A stretch of DNA of 64,000 nt, taken from positions 62,001-126,000 of the forward strand of contig NZ_CP084470.1 in the NCBI RefSeq assembly GCF_020405205.1, in the 5' to 3' direction. Each line of letters begins with the position of its first letter. Positions within the stretch are counted from its first letter, which is position 1. Shown here in pieces: positions 9,523-18,621 of this stretch. The notes under the pieces are model-generated. The model had not been told where the DNA came from and made no database searches. It saw only the letters and a list, made by a program, of their open reading frames with translations. Source of the stretch: Natrinema salinisoli (GTDB lineage: Archaea; Halobacteriota; Halobacteria; Halobacteriales; Natrialbaceae). A program made the translations under genes and the position numbers.

Positions 9523-10525
9523 CGAATACGACCGTTCCGGCGAACCGATAGTACAGCGATTCACGAGAGAATTCCTCGGCGAACCGAACAGATACCAGAT
9601 CGCAGCGGGCGGGGTCGCGCTCCTCGCGCTCCTCACCGTGCCGTTCTGGGCTGGTCAGTATCTGTACGTATTCGCGCTAGCGAGCATCTGGGCCATCTTC
9701 GCAATGGGATGGGACATCATTAGCGGGCACACCAATTACATCAGTTTCGGTCACTCGGCATTATCCGGCGGGGCTGCGTACACGACCGGCGTTCTCGTTC
9801 ACAACGTTAACCCGGATATGGCAATGTACATTACGTTCCCGCTGTCGATCTTGGCAGCGATCGTCATTGGTCTCCTGTTCGCTGTGCCGACGCTGCGACT
9901 CGAAGGGCCGTACTTCTCGTTGATCACGCTCTTGGGCGTGTTGGTGCTGACCCAGTTGGTCTACATCTACGGGGAGTACACCGGCGGCGAGCTGGGGATC
10001 ACTGCCGTGTCGACGTTCACGTACAATCTCACGAACCTGTACTATTACACGCTGATTCCGATGCTGCTCATCGGTGCCGTACTGGTCGTGGTGAGCCAGT
10101 CGAACATTGGACGGATCCTGCGCGCGATCGGAGAAAACGAAGCCGCAATCGAGTCCTCAGGAATCGATACGACGAGATTCAAATTATGGGCGTTCCTGAT
10201 GAGCGCTATCACGATGGGAATCGGCGGTGCTATGCTCGCCCACTTCTACGGGAACATCACTCCATCGACGGTGCTCGTGGTCGATCGAAGCCTCGAAATG
10301 GTCGCCATCGCAGTGATCGGCGGCATGGGAACGATCGCTGGACCGATTGGCGGTGCGTTCGTCTTCATCATCCTCCGCGACGAGGTGCTGACGGTCTTCG
10401 GATCGACCGGCCGTTGGCTTGCACTGTGGCTAATCGTGTTGTTCTTCCTCGTGTTCCTCCGGGACGGGATCTTCCCGTTTATTTGGTCTCGAATCGGCTC
10501 CATCGGCGGTGATCGCAATGAGTAG
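9515..10525 (+). CDS. ABC transporter permease, LivM type, importer 1
   Basis: A LivM-type permease of 336 residues. A hydrophilic N-terminal tail of about 30 residues is followed by about nine membrane helices, with the family pattern [19 protein letters not shown] and the coupling-helix region [13 protein letters not shown] that contacts the ATPases. The start appears to be a TTG at 9515 inside the end of the LivH gene; later in-frame starts would remove conserved residues. Its end overlaps the start of the ATPase gene. Confidence 0.9.
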   Translation: MSNEYDRSGEPIVQRFTREFLGEPNRYQIAAGGVALLALLTVPFWAGQYLYVFALASIWAIFAMGWDIISGHTNYISFGHSALSGGAAYTTGVLVHNVNPDMAMYITFPLSILAAIVIGLLFAVPTLRLEGPYFSLITLLGVLVLTQLVYIYGEYTGGELGITAVSTFTYNLTNLYYYTLIPMLLIGAVLVVVSQSNIGRILRAIGENEAAIESSGIDTTRFKLWAFLMSAITMGIGGAMLAHFYGNITPSTVLVVDRSLEMVAIAVIGGMGTIAGPIGGAFVFIILRDEVLTVFGSTGRWLALWLIVLFFLVFLRDGIFPFIWSRIGSIGGDRNE

Positions 10526-11261
10526 TGACACAGTCTTCCGGATCGATGAGTTGCGAAAAGAGTTCGGCGGCCTCGTCGCCGTCGACGACCTGTCGTTCGA
10601 TCTCCGGGACGACGAGATTCTGGGACTGATCGGTCCGAACGGGTCTGGAAAGAGTACCGTCTTCAACTGCATCATGGGGATCTACGACGTGACGGGTGGC
10701 TCCGTCCAGTTCAGGGACACCGACCTCACGAAGCTGGATACCCACGATATCGTTAACCGCGGTATCGCACGCGTTTCTCAGGAATCGAACCCGATTCCGT
10801 CCTCGACAGTCGGCGAAAACATAGAACTGTTCACGTATCCGAACGACATCTTCTCACTCACCGGCGGTGCGAGTCAAGCGGAAATCCTCGACATCGCTCG
10901 GCGATTCGACCTCGATGAGAAGTTGGATGTGCTTCCTGGATCTCTCCCTCACGCCGATGTCAGGCGGCTAGAAATCGCCAAAGCGCTGGCAACGGAGCCC
11001 GAAATGCTTCTCCTCGACGAACCGTTCGCGGGGATGAATCAGGCGGAAATTCGCAAACTGTCCGATCAAATTCGCGACATCCACGCCGAGGGACGGCCGA
11101 TCATCATCGTCGACCACAATATGAAAGGACTCATGTCGATCGTCGACCGCGTCGTCGTCATCAACAGCGGGCAGAAAATCGCCGAAGGATCACCCGAGGA
11201 GATCGCGAACGACGAGACGGTCCAGAAAGCGTACCTTGCTGGTGCGGAGGTGACCAACTGA
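10518..11261 (+). CDS. ABC transporter ATP-binding protein, LivG type, importer 1
   Basis: A nucleotide-binding subunit of about 247 residues. The Walker A loop is [10 protein letters not shown], and the Walker B is [11 protein letters not shown] followed by an IVDHNMK H-loop. The usual LSGGQ signature is replaced by a poorly matching segment ([13 protein letters not shown]); many LivG proteins keep LSYG here, so this copy is divergent. An in-frame GTG lies at 10509, but the ATG at 10518 has a GGTGAT sequence just upstream and is preferred. Its TGA overlaps the ATG of the LivF gene by one base. Confidence 0.9.
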   Translation: MSSDTVFRIDELRKEFGGLVAVDDLSFDLRDDEILGLIGPNGSGKSTVFNCIMGIYDVTGGSVQFRDTDLTKLDTHDIVNRGIARVSQESNPIPSSTVGENIELFTYPNDIFSLTGGASQAEILDIARRFDLDEKLDVLPGSLPHADVRRLEIAKALATEPEMLLLDEPFAGMNQAEIRKLSDQIRDIHAEGRPIIIVDHNMKGLMSIVDRVVVINSGQKIAEGSPEEIANDETVQKAYLAGAEVTN

Positions 11262-11977
11262 TGGCCGATCCCGTTCTCGAAATCGACGGATTAGACGTGA
11301 CTTACGGCAAGACGCAAGCGCTCGACGACGTCTCATTACGCGTCGAGGAAGGCGAGACAGTTGGTGTCATCGGCCCGAACGGCGCCGGGAAGACGACGCT
11401 GTTCGACACTCTCTCCGGGATCAAGGAGTACGAGGGCAGCATCAAACTGTTCGGCGAGGAACTGTCCGAGCTATCCAAGCGCGAAATCGTCGACCGCGGG
11501 CTCGTCCACTGTAGCGAAGAGCACGACCTCTTCCCGTTTTTCTCCGTCCACGAGAACCTCCTGATGGGGGCCTATCCTCGAGACGATCAGGAAGCCGCCA
11601 GGGAGACAATCGATTGGGTCTACGAGCTGTTCCCGCGGCTGGACGAACGTCGCGAACAGGACGCGGAGACGCTGAGTGGCGGTGAACAACAGATGCTCGC
11701 CATCGGCCGTGCGCTGGTCAGCGACCCGAAACTGCTGATCCTCGACGAGCCGACGCTGGGACTCGCTCCTGTCATCATCGACGACCTCGACGACACCTTT
11801 GAGCAGCTCAAACGGGAGGGAATCACCATCCTGATCGCCGAACAGAACACCACGTTCGCGATGCGCCACGCGGAACGACTCTATCTGCTCGAGACCGGAG
11901 AGATCACGCTCGAGGGGCCTGCCGCGGAACTCCGAGAGGACGACTACGTCCGTGACGCCTACATTGGCGTCACATAG
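11261..11977 (+). CDS. ABC transporter ATP-binding protein, LivF type, importer 1
   Basis: The second ATPase of importer 1, 238 residues. Walker A is GPNGAGKTTL, the signature is LSGGEQQML, Walker B is LLILDEPTLGLAP and the H-loop region is LIAEQNT. It pairs with the LivG-type subunit to energise transport. It is the last gene of the operon, followed by a T-rich stretch (gtacttttttg near 11984) that could terminate transcription. Confidence 0.93.
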   Translation: MADPVLEIDGLDVTYGKTQALDDVSLRVEEGETVGVIGPNGAGKTTLFDTLSGIKEYEGSIKLFGEELSELSKREIVDRGLVHCSEEHDLFPFFSVHENLLMGAYPRDDQEAARETIDWVYELFPRLDERREQDAETLSGGEQQMLAIGRALVSDPKLLILDEPTLGLAPVIIDDLDDTFEQLKREGITILIAEQNTTFAMRHAERLYLLETGEITLEGPAAELREDDYVRDAYIGVT

Positions 11978-12105
11978 CGTCGCTGTACTTTTTTGACGGG
12001 GACTGCGACAGATCGGCGCGCAGTCACGGCCGCGATCGCTACGAGGCCCACTGTACTCGCGGACATAGATTTACCTTGTCAGGGATCGTACGGGATGTCA
12101 GGACG

Positions 12106-13182
12106 ATGGATGCTGTATACCTGCACGGGCCTGGAGACCTCCGTGTCGATGATGTCGAACAACACGATGTATCGACGGGGACGATCGCTGTCGATATCGA
12201 ATACACCGGGATCTGTGGCTCAGACCTGCACGAGTACGAGGTCGGTCCGGTACCGATCCGAGCCGAAGCGACCGATCACTCGATTCCGGAGTCGGAGTGG
12301 GACGAGTACTTACCGAAACCAATGGGGCACGAGATCGCTGGTACGGTCTCGGATGTAAGTGAGACCGTTGACGACGTTCAGGTCGGGGATCGCGTCACAT
12401 TAAATATGGTGGCTTCCTGCCATGACTGCCGCTACTGTGCGGCCGGCAAGTACCACCTCTGTGAGCGGGGGGACGGCGGGGTCGTCTCGAGCCGCGGATT
12501 TGCGGATCGAATCGTCGTCCCGTCCTCGATGGCAGTTCACGTCCCGGACGAGGTGTCGCTGCGCCACGCCGCGCTCACGGAACCACTCGGCGTCTCGCTT
12601 CGGGGCGTCCGCCGATCGGGCCTCGAACCGACCGACCGCATCGCGGTATTCGGCGCCGGTCCGATCGGACTCGGCGTCGTCGCAGGCGCTGCGGCGGCCG
12701 GTGCTCGCGAAATATACGTCAGTGAACCGCGAGCAACTCGTCGAGAGGCCGCAAAGGCGCTCGGCGCCGACGTCGTCATCGATCCGACTGCCGTCGACGC
12801 CGTCGAGAAGATTCAGCGGGAAACTGACCGAGTTGATGTCTCTTTCGAGTGCGCCGGAACGGCCACGACGCTGACGGATGCGCTCCGAAGTACCGCATAC
12901 GGAGAAACGGTCGTCGTGCTCAGTGTGTTTGAGGAAGAAGTCCCGATACACCCGAACGATATTATGCAGGCGGAACGGGAACTCGTCGGGTCATTCGGAT
13001 TCCAGGGCGGCCCGCTCGTTTCGCAGTCGGAATTTTCGACTGCGTTGGATCTGATCGCTGACGGCCGCATCGATCCCGAGCCGATGATCACGAAGACGGT
13101 GTCGTTGGACGCCGTTGAATCTGCGTTTGAGAGCCTCCGCGATCCCGAGACCGATCAGATCAAAGTACTCGCCGAGCCCTGA
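12106..13182 (+). CDS. zinc-containing alcohol/polyol dehydrogenase (MDR family)
   Basis: About 358 residues, resembling butanediol, threonine and sorbitol dehydrogenases. The catalytic-zinc segments GICGSDLHEYEVG and GHEIAGTV are intact, as is the structural cluster CHDCRYCAAGKYHLC. The NAD-binding motif GAGPIGLGVVAGAAAAGA follows. It should oxidise a secondary alcohol or polyol with NAD(P)+. The frame is open to a TTG at 12076, but the ATG at 12106 begins right at the conserved N-terminal strand. It converges with the dihydrolipoyl dehydrogenase gene, with only 25 nt between stops. Confidence 0.88.
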   Translation: MDAVYLHGPGDLRVDDVEQHDVSTGTIAVDIEYTGICGSDLHEYEVGPVPIRAEATDHSIPESEWDEYLPKPMGHEIAGTVSDVSETVDDVQVGDRVTLNMVASCHDCRYCAAGKYHLCERGDGGVVSSRGFADRIVVPSSMAVHVPDEVSLRHAALTEPLGVSLRGVRRSGLEPTDRIAVFGAGPIGLGVVAGAAAAGAREIYVSEPRATRREAAKALGADVVIDPTAVDAVEKIQRETDRVDVSFECAGTATTLTDALRSTAYGETVVVLSVFEEEVPIHPNDIMQAERELVGSFGFQGGPLVSQSEFSTALDLIADGRIDPEPMITKTVSLDAVESAFESLRDPETDQIKVLAEP

Positions 13183-13207
13183 CCCGTCGCGCGATCCATC
13201 TGGCCGG

Positions 13208-14611
13208 TCACCGATTCAGCGTGTGGATCGCTTGTCCGAGTGCGTTCTCGCAGGCTTCCATCACTGCCTCCGAGAGCGTCGGGTGCATGTGGATGGAACC
13301 GGCGACATCCTCGAGCGTCAGCCCTGTCTCGACTGCCAACCCGAGTTCACCGATCAGCTCGGACGCTTCGGGACCGACGATCTGTGCTCCGAGGAGTCGG
13401 CCGGTGTCCTCCTTGGCGACGACGCGGACGAATCCCTCCGTCTCTGTGAGCGTCAGCGCTCGACCGCTGGCGTTGAACGGGAATTCTCCAACGACGGGGG
13501 AGTGGCCGGCGTCGCGTGCTTCGGATTCCGTTAGCCCGACGGTCGCGATCTCGGGGTCGGCGAATATCGCCGTCGGAATCGCTGCTTGATCGAGTGCAGC
13601 GTCACCTCCGGATGCGACTTCCGCAGCGACGAGGCCCTCCGCTACTGCTTTGTGCGCGAGCATCGGTTCACCGGCGACGTCACCGACTGCGAAGACGTGA
13701 TCGCAAGCCGTCCGCATTCGATCGTCAGTCTCGAGAAATCCTCCGTCGGTCGGTTCCACACCGACCGCCTCGAGATCGAGCGTGTCGGAAACGGGTTCAC
13801 GACCGACCGCAACGAGTATCCGTTCCGCGGCCGTCTCGTGACTGTCCCCGTTCGTGTCTTCCGTATGGAGAGTTACGCTCCCATCGTCTTCTCGAGTCCA
13901 CTCGACCGCGACCTGACCGAACTGGAAGTCAACGCCGACGGATTCGGCTCGCTGCTTGACTGGCTGAGTGAGATCCGATTCGTACCCCGGCAACACGTCG
14001 TCTTCCATTTCGATGACGGTTACATCGGTCCCGAGCTTCGCAAACACTGTCGAGAGTTCCATGCCGATGTATCCTCCCCCGACGACGGCAAGCGATCGTG
14101 GTGCGGCTTCGAAAGCGAGTGCTTGCCGGGAGTTCAGAATCGGGTCGTCGTCGAAGGAAAATCCCGGTACTGTCATCGGGCGGCTACCGGTTGCAATGAC
14201 CGCATTTTCGAATTCGAGTTCCTCTCTGGTCCCATCTGCTGCAGCGATTTCGACGGTTTGACTCGTTGTGAAACGCGCAGTGCCTTCTCTCACGGTGACG
14301 CCGTTTGCCTTGCAGAGTTTTTCGATTCCACCCGTGAGCTGGTCGACGACATCATCCTTCCAGCCAACCATTTCTCCGACATCGACGAACGGCTCTGCGT
14401 AGATACCCATTTGGGATGCCGACTCGAGTTTCGTGACGAGATTTGATGCGGTCAACAGCGCCTTTGAGGGGATACAACCGTGGTTGAGACAGGTGCCGCC
14501 AATGCCGTCTCGGTCAACGAGTGTTACGTCACAGTCACGCTGTGCTGCACGAATCGCAGCCGTGTAGCCACCCGGTCCACCGCCTATTACGAGAACGTCA
14601 GTCGCTGCCAT
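13208..14611 (-). CDS. lpdA: dihydrolipoyl dehydrogenase
   Basis: A full-length flavoprotein disulfide reductase of 467 residues. The FAD motif is GGGPGGYTAAIRAAQ, the redox-active disulfide is GGTCLNHGCIPSK, the NAD motif is VVGGGYIGMEL, and the C-terminal catalytic dyad is in HMHPTLSE. It reoxidises lipoamide in 2-oxoacid dehydrogenase or glycine cleavage complexes. No E1, E2 or lipoate gene lies in the window, so it is a stand-alone copy whose partner complex is elsewhere, or it serves another disulfide substrate. Confidence 0.93.
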   Translation of the reverse strand: MAATDVLVIGGGPGGYTAAIRAAQRDCDVTLVDRDGIGGTCLNHGCIPSKALLTASNLVTKLESASQMGIYAEPFVDVGEMVGWKDDVVDQLTGGIEKLCKANGVTVREGTARFTTSQTVEIAAADGTREELEFENAVIATGSRPMTVPGFSFDDDPILNSRQALAFEAAPRSLAVVGGGYIGMELSTVFAKLGTDVTVIEMEDDVLPGYESDLTQPVKQRAESVGVDFQFGQVAVEWTREDDGSVTLHTEDTNGDSHETAAERILVAVGREPVSDTLDLEAVGVEPTDGGFLETDDRMRTACDHVFAVGDVAGEPMLAHKAVAEGLVAAEVASGGDAALDQAAIPTAIFADPEIATVGLTESEARDAGHSPVVGEFPFNASGRALTLTETEGFVRVVAKEDTGRLLGAQIVGPEASELIGELGLAVETGLTLEDVAGSIHMHPTLSEAVMEACENALGQAIHTLNR

Positions 14612-15640
14612 GTAGAGGAAATCGGTTAGGTCGTTTATAATGGTTTGGTGACCGATTCGATGTTGGAGGGGTCACAATGAAGGTTGATTTGATATTTACA
14701 AGAGGAACAGGCCGACTGCTCGGGGTCATTCGGAAAATCAAGGAACGTCCGTGATGACGAGACGCGAAATGTCTCGAACGACTTGGCCCGGGGCGATTCA
14801 CGTTCCACATAGCTGTATCCCGATATTGCAAACTGTGTGAATATGTCTTGTGACGGATTTTGAAACGCTATATTATAGCAGTGAATATAACACCCTAAGT
14901 TCGTTATTATCTATCGCCGCCCCCGGTATCAGTGCAGAGTCAGACAGTCCCACTGTGGTACTACTGACCGTTCATATGACACATACTGGTCGACGAGCTG
15001 CTGATAAAGGCACAGCGAGGAACGAAACGCACACTGAGAATCGGTCCAATGGCTAATTGAGTCTCAAAGACTCTAGTGGCGCTCCGCCCCTGCTGTGTAA
15101 GTCATTATCACACTATGGTATATAAATATTGTTGTCAGATTCCGCGGAGACATAATAGTATGAAAACTAGGACTTCTTCTTTCTTATTCTTTTGGTTATA
15201 TATTCACTAGTGCCCAGACTGCGTTCCGTTGCTTTCTGAAATCATAATCAAGGGATGATAATTATATCTTAACAATAGAGTAATATTGACAAATATTTCA
15301 GAACATGGCTCCATGTTACCCGTGCAGATCTCGGAAAACAAACCGAGATAGCACCAGTTATAGTTGCTTTAGATATTATGTAGCGCAAATATCTACATTC
15401 AGAATTTGAATAGTACACATCCAATACTGCTCGTATAGCCTATTCACGGTCACAGTGGTTGTACCGTAGTCCAGGCTTCGGACAATGTCGTGCCAGAGAT
15501 CAGCGTTGTGAACGAAGTCTTGGCCATCAGCTCTGACTGAATACTGGTATCTATCGAGAAATATAGTATTACTTAAAACAGATAATTACTGCGGCAGTGA
15601 TTGATACCGCGCCTCATCAGTGACATCCTCATCGTCGTAA
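14612..15640. other. AT-rich gap with no intact gene
   Basis: About 1 kb of clearly AT-rich sequence with no convincing coding region. Short open frames (for example 14850-15056) lack family resemblance, a ribosome site and haloarchaeal codon bias. The only recognisable content is a 50-nt motif at 14751-14800 that recurs diverged at 15826-15876. The segment looks like decayed mobile DNA. Confidence 0.6.
14751..14800 (-). repeat. diverged 50-nt repeat, copy 1
   Basis: This copy shares with 15826-15876 the blocks GTGATGACGAGACG, TCTCGAAC and GGCGATTCA/GGCAATTCA. On the minus strand both copies can be read as a QVVRD(I/A)SRLVIT-like peptide, and both contain a small inverted repeat (CGAGA...TCTCG). 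It may be a relic of a coding sequence or a structured element; I cannot tell which. Confidence 0.5.
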
Positions 15641-15645
15641 ACGGA

Positions 15646-15685
15646 GAGGGAGCTTCGCTCCCTCAAGCAGTCGGGCTAGCCCGAC
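15646..15685. repeat. two adjacent perfect hairpins
   Basis: A 19-nt palindrome (GAGGGAGCTTCGCTCCCTC, 15646-15664) is followed by a 16-nt one (GTCGGGCTAGCCCGAC, 15670-15685). A third, GAAAGGAGCTCCGCTCCTTTC-like, is at 15805-15825. They flank a TnpB C-terminal relic and may derive from element-end structures, or act as terminators. Confidence 0.5.
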
Positions 15686-15733
15686 GACGGCGAGGCTTCC
15701 CATCCCGCAGGTGGGATATTTCCCGGTCTATGA

Positions 15734-15781
15734 CACGACCTGTTCTCTCGTGTGAAACGTCCCGCTCTCGCGGTCGAACAG
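15734..15781 (-). pseudogene. relic of a TnpB C-terminus
   Basis: The minus strand reads LFDRESGTFHTREQVV, nearly the same as the C-terminal tail LFDRESGSFNTREQGV of the frameshifted tnpB at 43517-44787. Nothing of the RuvC domain remains upstream, so this is only the tail of a former IS1341/IS605-type element. Confidence 0.65.
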
Positions 15782-15825
15782 GTGTGTCGATGACTATGTC
15801 GTTCGAAAGGAGCTCCGCTCCTTTC

Positions 15826-15876
15826 GTGATGACGAGACGGGAAGCATCTCGAACCACCTGATCCCAAGGCAATTCA
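15826..15876 (-). repeat. diverged 50-nt repeat, copy 2
   Basis: The partner of 14751-14800, about three quarters identical by eye. It lies directly next to the membrane-protein relic that ends at 15887. Confidence 0.5.
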
Positions 15877-15886
15877 TACCACTCCG

Positions 15887-16168
15887 TCAAACTGCGTCCT
15901 CGAGTCCACGTCGAACGTGGCCCAGACCAGGTGTTTTGTCGCGGTACCAAGCGATGAGCGCGATGAGAACGAGTCCGAGTTGGGTCCACTCGTACCAGCC
16001 CATGGAGTAGCGGAGGAAGCCAGCGAGAATGCCGTCGACTGGATCGTACGCTGGCGGCTCGTCTTGAGTACCGATGCCGATCTGAGCAACGTTGACCCTG
16101 CAGATGTTATTGCGGAGATCGTCGATACGATCGAGCCACCAAGCGCCGATACAAGCTACGCGTTCGAC
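15887..16168 (-). pseudogene. remnant of a small membrane protein gene
   Basis: The minus strand has an open frame of 93 codons without an ATG, GTG or TTG near its upstream end, bounded upstream by a TGA (16169-16171). It contains WWLDRIDDLRNN, a YDPVDGILAGFLRY segment and a hydrophobic helix WTQLGLVLIALIAWY followed by RDKTPGLGHVRRG. Composition and the clean helix make it look like true coding sequence that has lost its start. I do not recognise the family; small halovirus or plasmid membrane proteins look similar. Confidence 0.45.
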
Positions 16169-16292
16169 TCACCCGCGGCGAGCGATGGTGGCACGGGATC
16201 GCTCGAGTAACGATTCCTATCGGCATCGGCTCCAAACGGAGCTCTCATCGACCGACCCTAGCGAACAGACGATACCAGGACAGGAATCGCTG

Positions 16293-17525
16293 TTATAATG
16301 CTTGCGAGAGGATTTCCTCGAGATCGTCTCGAGAAACACGGCGCGGATTGCCGACCAAGAGCCGCTGAATTTCCTCCGATTTCTCGGCGAGTCGCGGAAT
16401 GTCGTCCTCCGTAACACCGAGCTCAGCGAGTCCGGACGGGATCCCGATGTCGGAGCTCAGCGCTTCGACCGCGGCGACACCGCGGTCGCTTGCGTCGCGA
16501 TCACTTACGCCCTCGACGTTCTCGCCGAGAAGTTCGGCGACTCTCCCATAGCGATCGGCCACTGTTGGAGCGTTGTAGCGCATCACTTCCGGAAGGAGGA
16601 CGGCGACCGTGACTCCGTGAGGAGTGTGGTTCTCCCCAGCGATTGGGTAGGCCATCGCGTGAGTCGCCCCCAATCCAGCATTGGTGAACGCGATCCCCGC
16701 TAGCAGACCCCCCAACGACATGTCACGTCGTGCCTCGACGTCCGAGCCGTTGTTGACCGCTCGTTGCAAGCTGGAGCCGATGAGTTCGATGGCTTTCTCA
16801 GCGAACAGGTCGGTCACCACCGTTCGGCCGCCGTAATCCGGTCGTTCGTCGGCTCGTTCGGGCAACGCCTTCGTATCGTATCGACGGGTCGTATACGCCT
16901 CGATCGCGTGCGTGAGTGCGTCCATTCCCGAGGAGGCAGTGATTGCGGGCGGAAGGGACACGGTCAAAAGCGGATCGACGACCGCGAGATCCGGGTACAG
17001 GTGTCGACTGGAGATCCCGACTTTGAGTTCCCGTTCCGGCAGGGAAACGACCGCAGCAGGCGAACTTTCCGAACCGGTGCCGGCGGTCGTCGGAACCGCG
17101 AAGACAGGTAGCCCGGAGTCGGGGACCGAAACGCCGTCACCGATCGGCGGTGCAACGTATTCGAGTACGTCACGGTCCGTGGCTGCGAGCGCTCCGGACA
17201 CTTTCGCTACGTCGAGAGAACTCCCTCCACCGACGCCGACGATTCCGTCGGGATCGACCGTCGCCGCGGTTTCGATCGCCGATTCGTAGACCTCGACGTC
17301 CGGGTCCGGTTCGACGCCGTCGAAGACATCTACACTGACCTCCTCCGGTACGGAGGTCCGGACCGTTTCGACGACACCAGCCTCCCGTAGCTGTTCGTCT
17401 GTGACGATCAGGATACTCGAGATGGCGCGCTTTTCGAGTTCGTCGCCCAACTCGGCCGTCGAACCGTTCCCGAATTTAATCTGATCGGCGATTGCGAATT
17501 CCCATACCGTGTCAGACTCAAACAT
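16293..17525 (-). CDS. iron-containing alcohol dehydrogenase
   Basis: A group III alcohol dehydrogenase of about 410 residues. The NAD-binding GVGGGSSLDVAKV loop and the metal-binding segments SSGMDALTHAIEAY and THAMAYPIAGENHTPHG are present, supplying the Asp and three His ligands. It should interconvert a primary alcohol or diol and its aldehyde. The frame extends to 17618, but the ATG at 17525 begins at the conserved MFESDTVWEF start and sits 30 nt after a TTAAG element (17553-17557). The SDR gene upstream is on the same strand, 171 nt away. Confidence 0.9.
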   Translation of the reverse strand: MFESDTVWEFAIADQIKFGNGSTAELGDELEKRAISSILIVTDEQLREAGVVETVRTSVPEEVSVDVFDGVEPDPDVEVYESAIETAATVDPDGIVGVGGGSSLDVAKVSGALAATDRDVLEYVAPPIGDGVSVPDSGLPVFAVPTTAGTGSESSPAAVVSLPERELKVGISSRHLYPDLAVVDPLLTVSLPPAITASSGMDALTHAIEAYTTRRYDTKALPERADERPDYGGRTVVTDLFAEKAIELIGSSLQRAVNNGSDVEARRDMSLGGLLAGIAFTNAGLGATHAMAYPIAGENHTPHGVTVAVLLPEVMRYNAPTVADRYGRVAELLGENVEGVSDRDASDRGVAAVEALSSDIGIPSGLAELGVTEDDIPRLAEKSEEIQRLLVGNPRRVSRDDLEEILSQAL

Positions 17526-17696
17526 ACACAATGACGGAATCCGAGGGGAGACACTTAACAGTATGCTGAAATTCAGCGGTAGCGAGACGAAAGCAAACCC
17601 GTGAACGGACGGGAGCATATTGACCGCGGAGACGGGAGTGAACTCGCCAGCTGATCGGTCCCGTTGCTCGTCGAGACGATGGCGAAGGGCAATGTG

Positions 17697-18470
17697 CTAG
17701 TACCAGGCCGTTCCGGCATCGACGTTGATATCTTGTGCGGTAATATGTCGCGCTCGCGGTCCGAGCAGGAAAGACACCGTATCCGCCACGTCTTCGGGTT
17801 CGACGAGTTCGCCGAGCGCCGCATCGTCCGTGAAGACGACTCGCTTCGCCTCCTCGTAGGAGATTCCGCGCTCCTCCGCTTGCCTGCTGATTACGTCCTC
17901 GATACGCGGTCCCTCGGTAGCACCGGGACAGACGGTGTTCACAGTAATATCGTCGTCTCCCAGTTCGAACGCGAGCGTTCGTGTGAGGCCGATCACTGCC
18001 ATTTTCGATGCCGCATACGGCGTCCGCCCCTCGAGCGGCCGCTTTCCGCTAATCGACGAAATGTTGACGATGCTTCCGCGATCGCTCGCTGCCAGCAAGG
18101 GGGTCGCGTGTTTCGCGACGAGAAACGGTCCCCTCGCATTGACCGCCATCGTCCGTTCCCACTCGTTGACGTCGACGTCGGTTACGGACGCTGTCGGTCC
18201 AGCGATGCCGGCGTTGTTTACGACACCATCGAGACCGCCGAAGGCCTCGTCAGTCCGGTTGATCAGCGACCGGACCGCAGATTCGTCCGTGACGTCGGTC
18301 CTGATCGGAAGCGCTCGATCGCCAGATTCGGACGTCGCGGCTGTCTCCTCGATACCGTCGCTCCGGGCAGCCAAAACGACGTTCGCGCCTTCCTCGAGTA
18401 ATTGGTGTGCAATAGTTCGACCGATTCCACGACTCGCACCAGTGACGATGAACGTCCGTCCGTCGTGCAT
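17697..18470 (-). CDS. short-chain dehydrogenase/reductase (SDR)
   Basis: A classical SDR of about 257 residues with the cofactor motif TGASRGIGRTIA, the NNAGI motif, the catalytic Ser in VNISSISG and YAASK supplying Tyr and Lys. It performs NAD(P)-dependent oxidation or reduction of a hydroxy/keto substrate. The frame is open to 18551, but the ATG at 18470 directly precedes the conserved GRTFIVTGAS strand and lies about 30 nt after a TTATTG element. It is divergent from the HisD-family dehydrogenase at 18622 and may share its substrate pathway. Confidence 0.9.
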   Translation of the reverse strand: MHDGRTFIVTGASRGIGRTIAHQLLEEGANVVLAARSDGIEETAATSESGDRALPIRTDVTDESAVRSLINRTDEAFGGLDGVVNNAGIAGPTASVTDVDVNEWERTMAVNARGPFLVAKHATPLLAASDRGSIVNISSISGKRPLEGRTPYAASKMAVIGLTRTLAFELGDDDITVNTVCPGATEGPRIEDVISRQAEERGISYEEAKRVVFTDDAALGELVEPEDVADTVSFLLGPRARHITAQDINVDAGTAWY

Positions 18471-18621
18471 GACCGATCTATTTTCGGACCAGAACAATAA
18501 CATCTCCCCAGTCATACGGATTTCCGTTGTCGTCTCGCCTTCGTGACTCAAAGCTCACCTCCGATAATCGGTCAACATATTTTATACACCGGCGCAGTGA
18601 TTATGAGTGTGTATATCTGGC

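Noticed and set aside
14850-15056. 68-codon frame in the AT-rich gap
   Set aside because: No start signal, no family resemblance, and it lies in decayed sequence.
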